Position numbers and translations under genes: made by a program
In this document: positions 55,412-64,000 of the stretch, in pieces
Layout: the number at the start of each line of letters is the position of its first letter
Numbering within the stretch: the stretch's first letter is position 1
From: Nocardioides panacisoli
Lineage (GTDB): Bacteria; Actinomycetota; Actinomycetes; Propionibacteriales; Nocardioidaceae
Assembly (NCBI RefSeq): GCF_019448235.1
Contig: NZ_CP080409.1
Coordinates: 310,001-374,000 of the forward strand
DNA length: 64,000 nt
Reading direction: 5' to 3'
The notes under the pieces: generated by a model
What the model was told of the DNA's origin: nothing
The model's database searches: none
The model's input: only the letters and a program-made list of their open reading frames with translations

Positions 55412-58072
55412 ATGGCTGAGGAGTCGAACGAGACCGACACCCCCACGACCGGGACCAACGCTCCGGACCCCGCGCCGGCGGCGTCGGCGACGGCCCTGTT
55501 GTTCCAGGCCCCCGAGACGGTCGTGCAGCCCGCCCGCCCGGCTTCGGCGGAGCCCGACGATCGTGACGACGCCGACGACCGCGACGACCGCGACGACGAC
55601 GGCCCGGGCGGGGACTCCGAGGACGGCGGCTCCGGCGGCAAGCGTCGCCGCCGGCGCGGCGGCCGACGCCGCAACAAGGGTGGCGCGAGCGACTCCGGTG
55701 GCGAGGACAACGCGTCCGACAAGGGCTCCGACAAGGGCTCGGACCAGGGCCCGGACAAGGGTGGCCAGACCAAGTCCGGCAAGGACGCGAAGTCCGGCAA
55801 GGACGGCGGCAACGCCGACAAGGACGACAAGTCCTCGACCGACTCCGACACCGATGACGACCAGCAGTCCGGCGACGGCCAGGGCGGCTCGTCCCGGAGG
55901 CGCCGCCGCCGTCGCCGCGAGGGCGAGGGCTCTCCCAGCAGCAGCGACGACCCGGAGAACACCGTCACCAAGGTGCGCAAGGGGCGGTCCGCCGAGGACG
56001 AGATCACCGCGGTCACCGGCTCGACGCGGCTGGAGGCGAAGAAGCAGCGGCGCCGCGAGGGCCGCGAGGCGGGCCGTCGGCGTGCCCCGATCGTCAGCGA
56101 GGCCGAGTTCCTGGCCCGCCGCGAGTCCGTCGACCGCGTCATGGTCATCCGGCAGCGCAAGGACCTCACCCAGATCGGCGTGCTGGAGGACAAGGTGCTC
56201 GTCGAGCACTACGTCGCCCGCGAGTCGCAGACCTCGCTGATCGGCAACGTCTACCTCGGCCGCGTGCAGAACGTGTTGCCGTCGATGGAGGCCGCCTTCA
56301 TCGACATCGGCAAGGGCCGCAACGCGGTGCTGTACGCCGGCGAGGTCAACTGGTCCGCCCTCGGTCACAAGGAGGGCACCCCGCGCAAGATCGAGTCGGT
56401 GCTCGAGTCGGGCCAGATGGTGCTGGTCCAGGTCACCAAGGACCCCGTCGGCCACAAGGGCGCCCGCCTCACCAGCCAGATCAGCCTCGCCGGGCGCTTC
56501 CTCGTCTACGTGCCCGACGGCAACAACAGCGGCATCTCCCGCAAGCTCCCCGACACCGAACGGGCACGGCTCAAGGCCCTGCTGAAGGAGATCGTCCCCG
56601 AGTCGGCCAGCGTCATCGTCCGCACGGCCGCCGAGGGCGCCTCGGAGGAGGAGCTCACCCGCGACGTCGAGCGGCTCAAGGCCCGCTGGGAGGACGTGGA
56701 GAAGAAGTCCGGCAACAAGGGCTCCGGCCCGCAGCTGCTCCACGCCGAGCCCGACCTCACCCTGAAGGTCGTCCGCGACCTGTTCACCGAGGACTTCGGC
56801 AAGCTGGTCATCCAGGGCGACGACGCCTGGGAGACCGTCCACGGGTACGTCGAGCACGTGGCGCCCGACCTCGTCGACCGGCTCGAGCACTACGAGGCCG
56901 CCGAGGGGACACCCGACGTGTTCGCGGCGTACCGGATCGACGAGCAGATCGCCAAGGGCGTCGACCGCAAGGTCTGGCTGCCCTCGGGTGGGTCGCTGAT
57001 CATCGACCGCACCGAGGCGATGACCGTCATCGACGTCAACACCGGCAAGTTCACCGGTTCCGGCGGCAACCTCGAGGAGACCGTCACCAAGAACAACCTC
57101 GAGGCGGCCGAGGAGATCGTGCGCCAGCTCCGGCTGCGCGACATCGGCGGCATCATCGTGGTCGACTTCATCGACATGGTGCTCGAGTCCAACCGCGACC
57201 TCGTGCTGCGGCGGCTCGTGGAGTGCCTGGGGCGCGACCGCACCCGCCACCAGGTCGCCGAGGTGACCTCGCTCGGACTGGTCCAGATGACGCGCAAGCG
57301 CATCGGCACCGGGCTGCTGGAGGCCTTCAGCGAGTCCTGCACCCACTGCCAGGGCCGCGGCCTGGTCGTCCACGACATGCCCGTGGAGCCGAAGAAGAAC
57401 GACGACGGCGGTGGCGGCCGCCGCAAGCGCGGCAAGCGTGGCAAGGGCGGCAACGGCAACAACAACGGCAACGGCGGCGGCAACAACGGCAACGCCAAGT
57501 CCGACAAGGACCAGTCCGACCAGTCGGGGAAGGGCAGCCAGCAGGGCGGGTCCGCCTCCGCGGTGCCCTCGCCGAAGGCGGTGGCGGCCATGGCCGAGAC
57601 CCACGGCCCGCTGGACGAGGACCAGTCCGTCGTCGCGACCGAGGACACGTCCGGCGAGGCCGGGCGACAGGAGCCCGCGAAGAAGGCCGAGGGGCACGAT
57701 GCCGGTGCGGACGCCAGCGGCGCCGCGCCGCAGACGACCGAGGCCGCCGCGGGTGCCGAGCCCGTCGGGACTCCGGCCCCCAGCAGCGCGGAGCAGGCCG
57801 CCCCGGCCGCCCCGGCCGAGGCCGAGAGTGCGCCGCCGGCAGCGGAGCCGACGACGGTGGTGACCACCACCCGTCGCCGCGCCGCGAGCCGTCCCGCCGG
57901 TCCACCGGCGGGCGAGCAGCCCAGCGTGGCGGGCGCCGATGTACCCCCGCCGAACGAGGATGCCCCGGACACCCCCGAGGCCACGGCCGAGGACGCCGAC
58001 GCATCCGCCCCTGCGGCGGAGGAGACGGTGGAGCACGTCCCGGTCAAGAAGAAGGGCGGACGCAAGCGCTGA
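55412..58072 (+). CDS. rne: Ribonuclease E/G
   Basis: An 886-aa endoribonuclease that starts decay and processing of many RNAs. A disordered, Asp/Lys/Gly-rich N-terminal region (about 1-215, with repeats such as SDKGSDKGSDQG and runs of Arg) precedes the catalytic core. The S1 domain starts near GNVYLGRVQNVLPSMEAAFIDIG. The DNase I-like part carries DRTEAMTVIDVNTGKFTG (about 533) with magnesium-binding Asp residues. CTHCQGRG is the zinc-link. The C-terminal tail (about 665-886) is disordered: Gly/Asn-rich, then Ala/Pro/Glu-rich. ATG 55412 has AAGGAG 5 nt upstream; an upstream in-frame GTG at 55316 lies in the leader. Confidence 0.94.
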   Translation: MAEESNETDTPTTGTNAPDPAPAASATALLFQAPETVVQPARPASAEPDDRDDADDRDDRDDDGPGGDSEDGGSGGKRRRRRGGRRRNKGGASDSGGEDNASDKGSDKGSDQGPDKGGQTKSGKDAKSGKDGGNADKDDKSSTDSDTDDDQQSGDGQGGSSRRRRRRRREGEGSPSSSDDPENTVTKVRKGRSAEDEITAVTGSTRLEAKKQRRREGREAGRRRAPIVSEAEFLARRESVDRVMVIRQRKDLTQIGVLEDKVLVEHYVARESQTSLIGNVYLGRVQNVLPSMEAAFIDIGKGRNAVLYAGEVNWSALGHKEGTPRKIESVLESGQMVLVQVTKDPVGHKGARLTSQISLAGRFLVYVPDGNNSGISRKLPDTERARLKALLKEIVPESASVIVRTAAEGASEEELTRDVERLKARWEDVEKKSGNKGSGPQLLHAEPDLTLKVVRDLFTEDFGKLVIQGDDAWETVHGYVEHVAPDLVDRLEHYEAAEGTPDVFAAYRIDEQIAKGVDRKVWLPSGGSLIIDRTEAMTVIDVNTGKFTGSGGNLEETVTKNNLEAAEEIVRQLRLRDIGGIIVVDFIDMVLESNRDLVLRRLVECLGRDRTRHQVAEVTSLGLVQMTRKRIGTGLLEAFSESCTHCQGRGLVVHDMPVEPKKNDDGGGGRRKRGKRGKGGNGNNNGNGGGNNGNAKSDKDQSDQSGKGSQQGGSASAVPSPKAVAAMAETHGPLDEDQSVVATEDTSGEAGRQEPAKKAEGHDAGADASGAAPQTTEAAAGAEPVGTPAPSSAEQAAPAAPAEAESAPPAAEPTTVVTTTRRRAASRPAGPPAGEQPSVAGADVPPPNEDAPDTPEATAEDADASAPAAEETVEHVPVKKKGGRKR

Positions 58073-58080
58073 GGCGCACG

Positions 58081-58136
58081 CCGTGCCCGCCGGGCCGGGC
58101 GCCGTACGGGGTGCCACCGGTTTTGCGCGGGCACGG
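58081..58136 (+). terminator. Hairpin after rne
   Basis: CCGTGCCCGC (58081-58090) pairs perfectly with GCGGGCACGG (58127-58136), with an inner GGCGCC/GGTGCC stem. It lies just after the rne stop and before the rplU promoter. Confidence 0.5.
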
Positions 58137-58145
58137 GCCGGTCCG

Positions 58146-58151
58146 TAGTAT
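58146..58151 (+). promoter_or_regulatory. -10 box TAGTAT for rplU-rpmA
   Basis: TAGTAT lies 124 nt before GTG 58276, leaving a leader in which L21-type autoregulation would be possible. Confidence 0.45.
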
Positions 58152-58275
58152 TGATCGTCGGCGCGCCTCCGGCGTGCCCTCTGCCCGGCACCCGGGACTC
58201 GTCAGCAGGATCAGGCGAGGTCGTGGCGTGCCGCAGACCCAGACTTTCCAGAAGCAGTGAGCGAAGGAGACCGCG

Positions 58276-58578
58276 GTGTACGCGATCGTGCGCGCAGGCG
58301 CGAAGCAGGAGAAGGTCGCCGTCGGCGACGTCATCGAGATCGACAAGGTCGCAACGGACGTCGGTGAGACCCTGACCCTGCCCGTCGTCATGGCCGTCGA
58401 CGGCGACAACGTCACCACGACCGGCCTGGACAAGGCCGCGGTCACCGTCGAGGTCCTCGGCGCCACCAAGGGCCCCAAGATCGTCATCCAGAAGTACAAG
58501 AACAAGACCGGGTACAAGAAGCGGCAGGGTCACCGCCAGAAGTACATCCAGGTCAAGGTCACCGACATCTCCCTGTGA
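58276..58578 (+). CDS. rplU: 50S ribosomal protein L21
   Basis: A 100-aa ribosomal protein. [25 protein letters not shown] at the start and [23 protein letters not shown] at the end are the L21 signatures. GTG start with GAAGGAGA upstream. It is followed by rpmA, the universal pairing. Confidence 0.97.
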   Translation: MYAIVRAGAKQEKVAVGDVIEIDKVATDVGETLTLPVVMAVDGDNVTTTGLDKAAVTVEVLGATKGPKIVIQKYKNKTGYKKRQGHRQKYIQVKVTDISL

Positions 58579-58614
58579 GCCCGGCCTCGCACCCACACGA
58601 AGGACTGAACTGAC

Positions 58615-58872
58615 ATGTCATCCAAGAAGGGTCTTTCCTCCACCAAGAACGGCCGCGACTCCAACGCGCAGCGCCTCGGCGTGAAGCGTTTCGGCGGCCA
58701 GGTCGTCAGCGCCGGCGAGATCCTCGTCCGCCAGCGCGGCACCCACTTCCACCCCGGCGACAACGTCGGCCGTGGCAAGGACGACACCCTCTTCGCCCTC
58801 TCGGCCGGCTCGGTCGAGTTCGGTCGCAAGCGCGGCCGCAAGGTCGTGTCGATCCTGCCGGGCACCGAGTGA
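58615..58872 (+). CDS. rpmA: 50S ribosomal protein L27
   Basis: An 85-aa protein. [30 protein letters not shown] and [24 protein letters not shown] are classic L27. The N-terminus begins directly with the mature SSKKG-type sequence, without the cleaved extension found in Firmicutes. It lies 36 bp after rplU. Confidence 0.97.
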   Translation: MSSKKGLSSTKNGRDSNAQRLGVKRFGGQVVSAGEILVRQRGTHFHPGDNVGRGKDDTLFALSAGSVEFGRKRGRKVVSILPGTE

Positions 58873-58896
58873 GCTGAGTCGGCAGTAGTTTCACTT

Positions 58897-58940
58897 CGAA
58901 TCGGGAGTTTCTGCCCACTCGGGTAGGGGCTCCCGATTCG
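58897..58940 (+). terminator. Strong two-step hairpin after rpmA
   Basis: CGAATCGGGAG (58897-58907) pairs perfectly with CTCCCGATTCG (58930-58940), an 11-bp stem. Inside, CTGCCC-ACTC-GGGTAG forms a second 6-bp stem. TGTCTGTG follows. It separates the ribosomal operon from obgE. Confidence 0.75.
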
Positions 58941-58952
58941 TGTCTGTGCAGC

Positions 58953-59036
58953 ACCTGCCGGCTCGGCGGGAGGAACTGCAGACTCGGCGCCAAAAACTGC
59001 AGACTCGACGCGAACAACTGACGACTCGACCCGGAG
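58953..59036. repeat. 21-bp tandem repeat, four imperfect copies, in the obgE leader
   Basis: Units start at 58953, 58974, 58995 and 59016. The middle two share AACTGCAGACTCG; the outer two diverge. The last unit ends 6 nt before the obgE ATG and contributes its GGAG. One frame would encode a heptad-like ELQTRRQ/KLQTRRE series, but it runs out of phase into obgE and lacks a start signal. Confidence 0.8.
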
Positions 59037-59042
59037 ACCACC

Positions 59043-60572
59043 ATGGCCGTACCCAGCTTCGTCGACCGCGTCACCCTGCACATCGCAGCGGGGCGCGGTG
59101 GCCACGGTGTTGCGTCGGTCCACCGGGAGAAGTTCAAGCCGCTGGGCGGTCCCGACGGGGGCAACGGCGGCACCGGGGGCTCAGTCGTGCTCCGCGTCGA
59201 CCCCGACGTGACGACCCTGGTCGACTACCACCACAGCCCCAAGCGGCGTGCCGAGAACGGCGGCCAGGGCGCCGGTGACCGCAAGAACGGCTCCAACGGG
59301 GCCGATCTGGTGCTCCCGGTCCCCGACGGGACCGTGGTGAGCCGTGCCGGCGGCGACGTGATCGCCGACCTGGTCGGCCCGGGCACCGAGCTGGTCATCG
59401 CCGAAGGCGGCCGCGGCGGCCTGGGCAACGCTGCGCTCGCCTCCAAGAGCCGCAAGGCCCCCGGCTTCGCGCTGCTCGGGGAGCCCGGCGACGAACTGGA
59501 GATCCAGCTCGAGCTCAAGATCGTCGCCGACGTCGGCCTGGTGGGCTACCCCAGCGCCGGCAAGTCCAGCCTCATCGCGGCGATCTCGCGGGCGCGCCCC
59601 AAGATCGCCGACTACCCCTTCACCACCCTGGTGCCCAACCTGGGCGTGGTCTCGGCCGGCGAGCACACCTTCACCGTCGCCGACGTGCCCGGCCTCATCG
59701 AGGGCGCCGCCGACGGCCGCGGCCTCGGACACGACTTCCTGCGACACGTCGAGCGCTGCGCCGCGATCGTCCACGTCCTCGACACGGCCACCCTCGAGCC
59801 CGGACGCAACCCCATCGACGACCTGGACGTCATCGAGCGCGAGCTCGCGCAGTACGGCGGACTCGAGGAGCGCCCGCGCCTGGTCGCACTGAACAAGGTC
59901 GACGTCCCCGACGGCCGTGGCATCGCCGAGATCGTGCGCGAGGACCTCCAGGAGCGAGGACTGCGCGTGTTCGAGGTCTCCGCCGCCTCCGGCGAGGGCA
60001 TGCGGGAGCTGACCTTCGCGATGGCCGAGCTGGTCGCCGAGCGCCGTGCCGCCGAGGCCACCGCGACGCCGGAGCGGATCGTCATCCGGCCGCAGGCGCT
60101 CGGGGGCGTCCCCGACTTCACCGTCACCGAGACCGGCGCCGGCTGGCGGGTGCGCGGCGCCAAGCCCGAGCGCTGGGTGCGCCAGACCGACTTCAGCAAC
60201 GACGAGGCGGTCGGCTACCTCGCCGACCGGCTCGACCGGATCGGGGTGGAGGAGCGCCTCCTCGAGCTCGGCGCCGTCGAGGGAGACACCGTCCTGATCG
60301 GGCACCCCGACGACTCGGTCGTCTTCGAGTTCAAGCCCGGCGTGGACGCCGGCGCCGAGAACCTGTCGCGCCGCGGCGAGGACGCCCGGTTCTCCGAGCA
60401 ACGGCCGGCCGCGGCACGCCGCCGCCGGATCCAGGAGCAGATGGGCGACCGCTCCGAGACCGAGACCCGCGCCGACGTCGCACGGCGCATCGACCGTCCG
60501 GCCGAGTACGGCCCCCGCACGTACGAGATCGGCTCCGATGCGGACCCCGACGCCGAGGACCTCGATGGCTGA
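59043..60572 (+). CDS. obgE: Obg GTPase
   Basis: A 509-aa ribosome-associated GTPase. The N-terminal Obg glycine-rich domain (about 1-158) reads [26 protein letters not shown] and [15 protein letters not shown]. The G domain has G1 GYPSAGKSS (about 167-175), G3 [22 protein letters not shown] and G4 NKVD. An OCT domain (about 345-420: [37 protein letters not shown]) and an acidic tail follow. It acts in 50S assembly and growth control. Its last codons overlap the proB start by 8 nt. Confidence 0.96.
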   Translation: MAVPSFVDRVTLHIAAGRGGHGVASVHREKFKPLGGPDGGNGGTGGSVVLRVDPDVTTLVDYHHSPKRRAENGGQGAGDRKNGSNGADLVLPVPDGTVVSRAGGDVIADLVGPGTELVIAEGGRGGLGNAALASKSRKAPGFALLGEPGDELEIQLELKIVADVGLVGYPSAGKSSLIAAISRARPKIADYPFTTLVPNLGVVSAGEHTFTVADVPGLIEGAADGRGLGHDFLRHVERCAAIVHVLDTATLEPGRNPIDDLDVIERELAQYGGLEERPRLVALNKVDVPDGRGIAEIVREDLQERGLRVFEVSAASGEGMRELTFAMAELVAERRAAEATATPERIVIRPQALGGVPDFTVTETGAGWRVRGAKPERWVRQTDFSNDEAVGYLADRLDRIGVEERLLELGAVEGDTVLIGHPDDSVVFEFKPGVDAGAENLSRRGEDARFSEQRPAAARRRRIQEQMGDRSETETRADVARRIDRPAEYGPRTYEIGSDADPDAEDLDG

Positions 60573-61680
60573 GCGAGGCGTCGTCACCGACGCGCGCCGC
60601 GTCGTGGTCAAGGTGGGGTCCTCCTCGCTGACCACCGCCGCCGGCGGGATCGACCCCGAGCGGGTGCGCGCGTTGTGCGACGTGCTCGCCGGCGTACGCC
60701 GCGGCGGCGCCGAGGTGGTGCTGGTCTCCTCCGGGGCGATCGCCTCCGCGCTCGCACCGCTGGGGCTGCGTGCGCGCCCCCGCGGGCTCGCCGCACAGCA
60801 GGCCGCCGCCTCGGTCGGGCAGGGCCTGCTGGTGCACCGCTACACCGAGGAGCTGGCCCGCCACGGCGTCATCACCGGCCAGGTCCTGCTCACCCTGGAC
60901 GACATCACCCGCCGCGCCCACCACCGCAACGCCCACCAGACCATGACGAAGCTGCTCGAACTGGGCGTGCTGCCGATCGTCAACGAGAACGACACCGTCG
61001 CCACCAACGAGATCCGGTTCGGCGACAACGACCGGCTGGCCGCGCTCGTGGCGCACCTGGTGCACGCCGACCTGCTCCTGCTGCTCAGCGACGTCGACGG
61101 ACTCTACGACGGACCGCCCGACCGCGACGGCAGCCGGTTGGTGGCCGAGGTTCACTCGGCGGCCGACCTCGCCGCCGTGTCGATCGGCTCGACCGGCGCC
61201 GCCGGGGTCGGCACCGGCGGGATGGTCACCAAGATCGAGGCCGCGCAGATCGCCACCGACTCCGGCATCCCCGTCCTGCTCACCAGCGCCGCCAACGCCG
61301 CCGGCGCACTGGCCGGCGAGGACATCGGCACGCTCTTCCACCCGGTGGGGCGCCGCAAGCCGATCCGGCTGACCTGGCTGCGCCACGCCACCGACACCAA
61401 GGGTGCGGTGGTGCTCGACGCGGGGGCCGTCCGGGCCGTCGCCGACCGCCGTGCGTCGCTCCTCGCCGCGGGCATCACCGGCGTCGTCGGCGCGTTCAGC
61501 GCCGGCGACCCGATCGAGCTCCGCGGTCCCGAGGGTGCCGTCGTCGGCCGTGGCCTGGTCAACTACGACTCCGCCGAGCTGCCCGACCTGCTGGGCCGCT
61601 CGAGCAAGGACCTGGTGCGCGAGCTCGGGGCGGCGTACGAGCGCGAGGTCGTGCACCGCGACGACCTGGTCCTGCTCTGA
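60565..61680 (+). CDS. proB: Glutamate 5-kinase
   Basis: A 371-aa enzyme for the first step of proline synthesis. The amino-acid kinase domain reads [70 protein letters not shown] and [17 protein letters not shown]-terminal PUA domain (about 270-371) is present. ATG 60565 overlaps obgE, the usual arrangement. proA does not follow in this window; an anion transporter does. Confidence 0.95.
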   Translation: MAERGVVTDARRVVVKVGSSSLTTAAGGIDPERVRALCDVLAGVRRGGAEVVLVSSGAIASALAPLGLRARPRGLAAQQAAASVGQGLLVHRYTEELARHGVITGQVLLTLDDITRRAHHRNAHQTMTKLLELGVLPIVNENDTVATNEIRFGDNDRLAALVAHLVHADLLLLLSDVDGLYDGPPDRDGSRLVAEVHSAADLAAVSIGSTGAAGVGTGGMVTKIEAAQIATDSGIPVLLTSAANAAGALAGEDIGTLFHPVGRRKPIRLTWLRHATDTKGAVVLDAGAVRAVADRRASLLAAGITGVVGAFSAGDPIELRGPEGAVVGRGLVNYDSAELPDLLGRSSKDLVRELGAAYEREVVHRDDLVLL

Positions 61681-61706
61681 ATCGGCCCGGGGCTTGTCGG
61701 CCCGGG

Positions 61707-61712
61707 TAGCGT
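61707..61712 (+). promoter_or_regulatory. -10 box TAGCGT for anion transporter
   Basis: TAGCGT lies 30 nt upstream of ATG 61743, leaving room for the GGAAGGA ribosome site at 61730-61736. Confidence 0.4.
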
Positions 61713-61742
61713 GATCTGGATCTCTCTCGGGAAGGAACCAGC

Positions 61743-63368
61743 ATGTCCGGTGAGCACACCGACCAGCACGACGCCCAGCACACCGACGCACCGGCACCAC
61801 GGCGGCCACCGGGCCGCACCTGGCTGCTCCGGATCGGCGGCGTGGTGCTGGCCGCGGTGGTCTACTTCGCCCTGGCCGGCGCCTCGCTGAGCGCGGACGC
61901 CCGGTTCGTGGCCGCCATCGCGGTCCTCATGGCGGCCTGGTGGATGACCGAGGCGATCCCGCTCTCGGCCACCGCGCTCATCCCGCTGGTACTGATCCCG
62001 CCGCTGACCGAGCTCAACGTCGAGGAGGCGGCCGCGCCGTACGCGAACCCGATCGTCTTCCTCTTCCTCGGCGGCTTCCTGATCGCGATCGCGATGCAGA
62101 AGTGGAACCTGCACCGCCGCATCGCCCTGCTGACGCTGCGGCGCGTCGGCACCCATCCCCGCCAGATCATCCTCGGGATGATGATTGCGACCGCGTTCCT
62201 CTCGATGTGGGTCTCCAACACCGCGACGACGCTGATGATGCTGCCGATCGGCATCTCGGTGCTGGCGCTCGTCGTGGAGAACGCCGGCCGCGGCAGCGAC
62301 TCCGCCGCCACCGGCGACGCGACGGCCACCGAGGGCGAGATCCAGCGCCAGATGGCGAAGGGCGAGACCGTCAGCGACATCGTCTCCGACGACAGCGTGC
62401 GCATCTTCGGCGTCTCCCTCGTGCTGGCGATCGCCTGGGCCGCCTCCATCGGTGGCCTCGGCACGTTGCTGGGCAGTCCGCCGAACGCCATCGTCGCGGG
62501 CTACCTCAGCGACGAGGTCGGCGAGGAGATCGCCTTCGTCAACTGGATGATGCTCGGCCTGCCGCTCGTCGTCGTCTTCATCGCCGTCGCCTGGCTGCTG
62601 ATCACCCGGGTCCTCTTCAAGTCCGACCTCGAGGAGATCCCCGGCGGCCGGGAGCTGATCCAGCAGGAGATCAGCCAGCTCGGACCGATGAGCCAGGGCG
62701 AGAAGGTCGTGCTCGCCGTCTTCGTCGGCGCCGCCTTCTTCTGGATCGTGCCGGGCCTGCTGTCCAACATCGGGGCGGTGTCCGAGGCGCTGCCGTGGCT
62801 GGGCAACTTCGACGACACCGTGATCGCCATCGCCGCGGGGCTGGTCCTCTTCCTGATCCCCGGCGACAAGGAGAACCGGATGACACTCACCTGGGAGGAC
62901 GCCGAGGACGGCCTCCCCTGGGGTGTGCTGCTGCTCTTCGGCGGTGGCCTCAGCCTCGCGGCCGCTGTCTCCGGCACCGGACTGGACGAGTGGTTCGGCC
63001 AGCAGGTGTCCGGCCTCGAGGTGCTGCCGGTGGTCCTCATCCTCGCGGCCGTGACCGCGCTGGTCCTGCTGCTGACCGAGATCACCAGCAACACCGCCAC
63101 CGCGGCCACCTTCATCCCGGTCCTGGGTGGCGTGGCCGCCGGCATCGGCGTCGATCCGGTCACGTTGCTGATCCCGGCCGCGCTCGCTGCCACCTGTGCC
63201 TTCATGCTCCCGGTGGGCACCCCGCCCAACGCGATCGTGTTCGGCACCGGAGCAGTGAAGATCCAGGAGATGGCCCGCGGCGGTGCGGTGCTCAACGTGG
63301 TCGGTGTCGTCCTGGTGACCCTGTTCACCGTGACGATCGGACCGTTCGCGCTCGGACTCGCTCTGTAA
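61743..63368 (+). CDS. DASS/SLC13-family anion symporter
   Basis: A 541-aa membrane protein with about twelve hydrophobic segments. Paired SNT motifs occur in WVSNTATTLMMLPIG and TEITSNTATAATFIPVLG, with GTLLGSPPNAIVAG and VGTPPNAIVFGTG, the sodium- and substrate-binding loops of divalent anion:sodium symporters. TEAIPLSATALIPLVLIP and KWNLHRRIAL are family landmarks. Substrates are typically dicarboxylates, citrate or sulfate; which one cannot be told. It lies between proB and an MFS gene. Confidence 0.9.
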   Translation: MSGEHTDQHDAQHTDAPAPRRPPGRTWLLRIGGVVLAAVVYFALAGASLSADARFVAAIAVLMAAWWMTEAIPLSATALIPLVLIPPLTELNVEEAAAPYANPIVFLFLGGFLIAIAMQKWNLHRRIALLTLRRVGTHPRQIILGMMIATAFLSMWVSNTATTLMMLPIGISVLALVVENAGRGSDSAATGDATATEGEIQRQMAKGETVSDIVSDDSVRIFGVSLVLAIAWAASIGGLGTLLGSPPNAIVAGYLSDEVGEEIAFVNWMMLGLPLVVVFIAVAWLLITRVLFKSDLEEIPGGRELIQQEISQLGPMSQGEKVVLAVFVGAAFFWIVPGLLSNIGAVSEALPWLGNFDDTVIAIAAGLVLFLIPGDKENRMTLTWEDAEDGLPWGVLLLFGGGLSLAAAVSGTGLDEWFGQQVSGLEVLPVVLILAAVTALVLLLTEITSNTATAATFIPVLGGVAAGIGVDPVTLLIPAALAATCAFMLPVGTPPNAIVFGTGAVKIQEMARGGAVLNVVGVVLVTLFTVTIGPFALGLAL

Positions 63369-63406
63369 GGAGTGCGCAGTGTGACCTGATCGATGGACAG
63401 CGGTCC

Positions 63407-63412
63407 TAACGT
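63407..63412 (+). promoter_or_regulatory. -10 box TAACGT for MFS gene
   Basis: TAACGT ends 7 nt before GTG 63420, selecting it over in-frame GTG 63411 and ATG 63393. Confidence 0.4.
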
Positions 63413-63419
63413 GGGGGAC

Positions 63420-64000
63420 GTGAGCGGTACGACGACCTCGGGACGTCCCGCCGTCCTGATGTCGGCGGCCTCCGCGTTGACCACGCTGGGCGCGATCCCG
63501 CCGTTCCTGCTCGGCGCGCAGGCCGTCGCGATCCGCGACGACCTCGGCCTGGGACTCGGGATCTTCGGCGGCGCGGTGAGCCTGTTCTTCGGCACCGCGG
63601 CCGTCGCCACCATGACGCTCTCGTCGCGGTTCGGCGCACTGAGCCGGCGCGTGGCGCTGTGCGTGGCCGGCGTCCTGGTGGCGGCCGGCGGCTACGCCCT
63701 GAGCGGCCTGGTCCAGGGGCCGGTGAGCCTGCTGGTCGCGATGGTCGTGCTGGGACTGGGCAACGCGGCCTGCCAGGCCACGTCGAACCTGCTGATGTCG
63801 CGCGGCCTGCCGCCCGGCCGTCGCGGACTCGGGTTCGGGATCAAGCAGTCCGCCGTCCCGCTGGCCATCATGCTGGGAGGACTGGCGGTCCCCACGGTCG
63901 GCCAGGTCGGGGGCTGGCGGAGCACCTTCGCCGTCACCGCGAGCGTCGGCGTGGCGGTCGCGGCGTTCGCCCTGCTGCGGGGCGGTCGGTGGCAGCGACT
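63420..64000 (+). CDS. MFS transporter, N-terminal part (cut by window edge)
   Basis: The frame is open from GTG 63420 to the window end (193 codons). It has about six hydrophobic helices: SAASALTTLGAIPPFLLGAQAVAI, LGIFGGAVSLFFGTAAVATMTLSSRFGALSRR (the MFS loop 2-3 style), GVLVAAGGYALSGLV, LLVAMVVLGLGNAACQATSNLLMSRGLPPGRRGLGFGIKQSAVPLAIMLGG and others. GFGIKQSAVPLA resembles the MFS motif C-like helix seen in exporters of the CynX/NimT type. The substrate is unknown. Confidence 0.82.
   Translation, partial: MSGTTTSGRPAVLMSAASALTTLGAIPPFLLGAQAVAIRDDLGLGLGIFGGAVSLFFGTAAVATMTLSSRFGALSRRVALCVAGVLVAAGGYALSGLVQGPVSLLVAMVVLGLGNAACQATSNLLMSRGLPPGRRGLGFGIKQSAVPLAIMLGGLAVPTVGQVGGWRSTFAVTASVGVAVAAFALLRGGRWQR

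Noticed and set aside
53051..58117. Very long (about 1690-codon) minus-strand open frame across four plus-strand genes
   Set aside because: It is low-complexity sequence antisense to the HTH_42, TIGR03936 and rne genes; stop codons are rare in this frame because of base composition.
58940..59278. Short frame with heptad-like LQTRR repeats before obgE
   Set aside because: It continues out of frame into obgE, lacks a ribosome site, and is explained by the 21-bp DNA repeat.
61686..61706. CCCGGG-N9-CCCGGG as a terminator after proB
   Set aside because: The stem is only 6 bp, made of a self-complementary hexamer, and it abuts the next gene's -10 box; it is not distinctive at this GC content.

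Overview
The window reads as a chromosome segment from a high-GC actinomycete, most likely of the Nocardioidaceae (Nocardioides type). That placement is inferred from gene content and base composition, not from a marker search. The supporting genes are WhiB2, the F420 genes fbiA/fbiB, the mtrAB-lpqB-comF-hpf block, a full mreBCD-PBP2-rodA cluster, and a galactofuranan-type glycosylation cluster. Genes are dense, often overlap as ATGA or GTGA, and many start with GTG. I see no rRNA, tRNA, CRISPR array, IS element, prophage or origin.

Layout. 1-9.5 kb: the end of a serine/threonine dehydratase, a LytR-CpsA-Psr (LCP) ligase, an inositol-monophosphatase-type enzyme, then a polar cluster of two GlfT1-like family 2 glycosyltransferases, UDP-galactopyranose mutase, GlfT2-like polymerase and a Wzm/Wzt-type ABC exporter. 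9.6-14.6 kb: a PGRP-type amidase with FG-GAP repeats, a TIGR03089 protein, mannose-1-P guanylyltransferase and a DUF3105 protein. 14.7-25 kb: fbiB, fbiA, whiB2, a very large membrane glycosyltransferase, a DUF5719 protein, a metallopeptidase-family protein, DUF3499, phosphomannomutase, a 58-aa Trm112-like protein and a SIS protein. This resembles the mycobacterial Rv3256c-Rv3264c region. 25-28.4 kb: an acyltransferase, a DUF808 protein and an HNH/DUF222 gene. 28.8-37 kb: ahcY, mtrA, mtrB, lpqB, comF, a repeat-bearing leader, hpf and a LuxR-type regulator. 37-41 kb: a YcaQ-like protein, FadD15-like ligase and a divergent MerR regulator. 41-48 kb: ndk, mreB, mreC, mreD, PBP2, rodA and a HIT-like protein. 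48-55 kb: an XRE regulator, small membrane proteins, radical SAM TIGR03960, a DUF4190 protein, a winged-helix protein and TIGR03936. 55-64 kb: rne/rng, rplU, rpmA, obgE, proB, a DASS-family anion transporter and a truncated MFS transporter.

How it fits together. Much of the window makes or shapes the cell envelope: sugar nucleotides (Glf, ManC, phosphomannomutase), glycan assembly and export (GlfT-like enzymes, Wzm/Wzt), attachment (LCP), remodelling (amidase) and elongation (MreBCD, PBP2, RodA), together with the MtrAB-LpqB system that controls such functions in relatives. Upstream of three of these genes (LCP, amidase, mreB) I find GTCACA-type 9-mers repeated at exactly 9-bp spacing, the arrangement reported for MtrA sites in Mycobacterium. 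This suggests a local MtrA regulon.

Other structure outside genes: a 99-bp tandem repeat upstream of hpf, a 21-bp tandem repeat upstream of obgE, TGACAGT-type palindromes between fadD15 and merR, several hairpins overlapping convergent stop codons, and a recurring TANNNT box 6-8 nt before start codons that indicates leaderless transcription of about sixteen genes.
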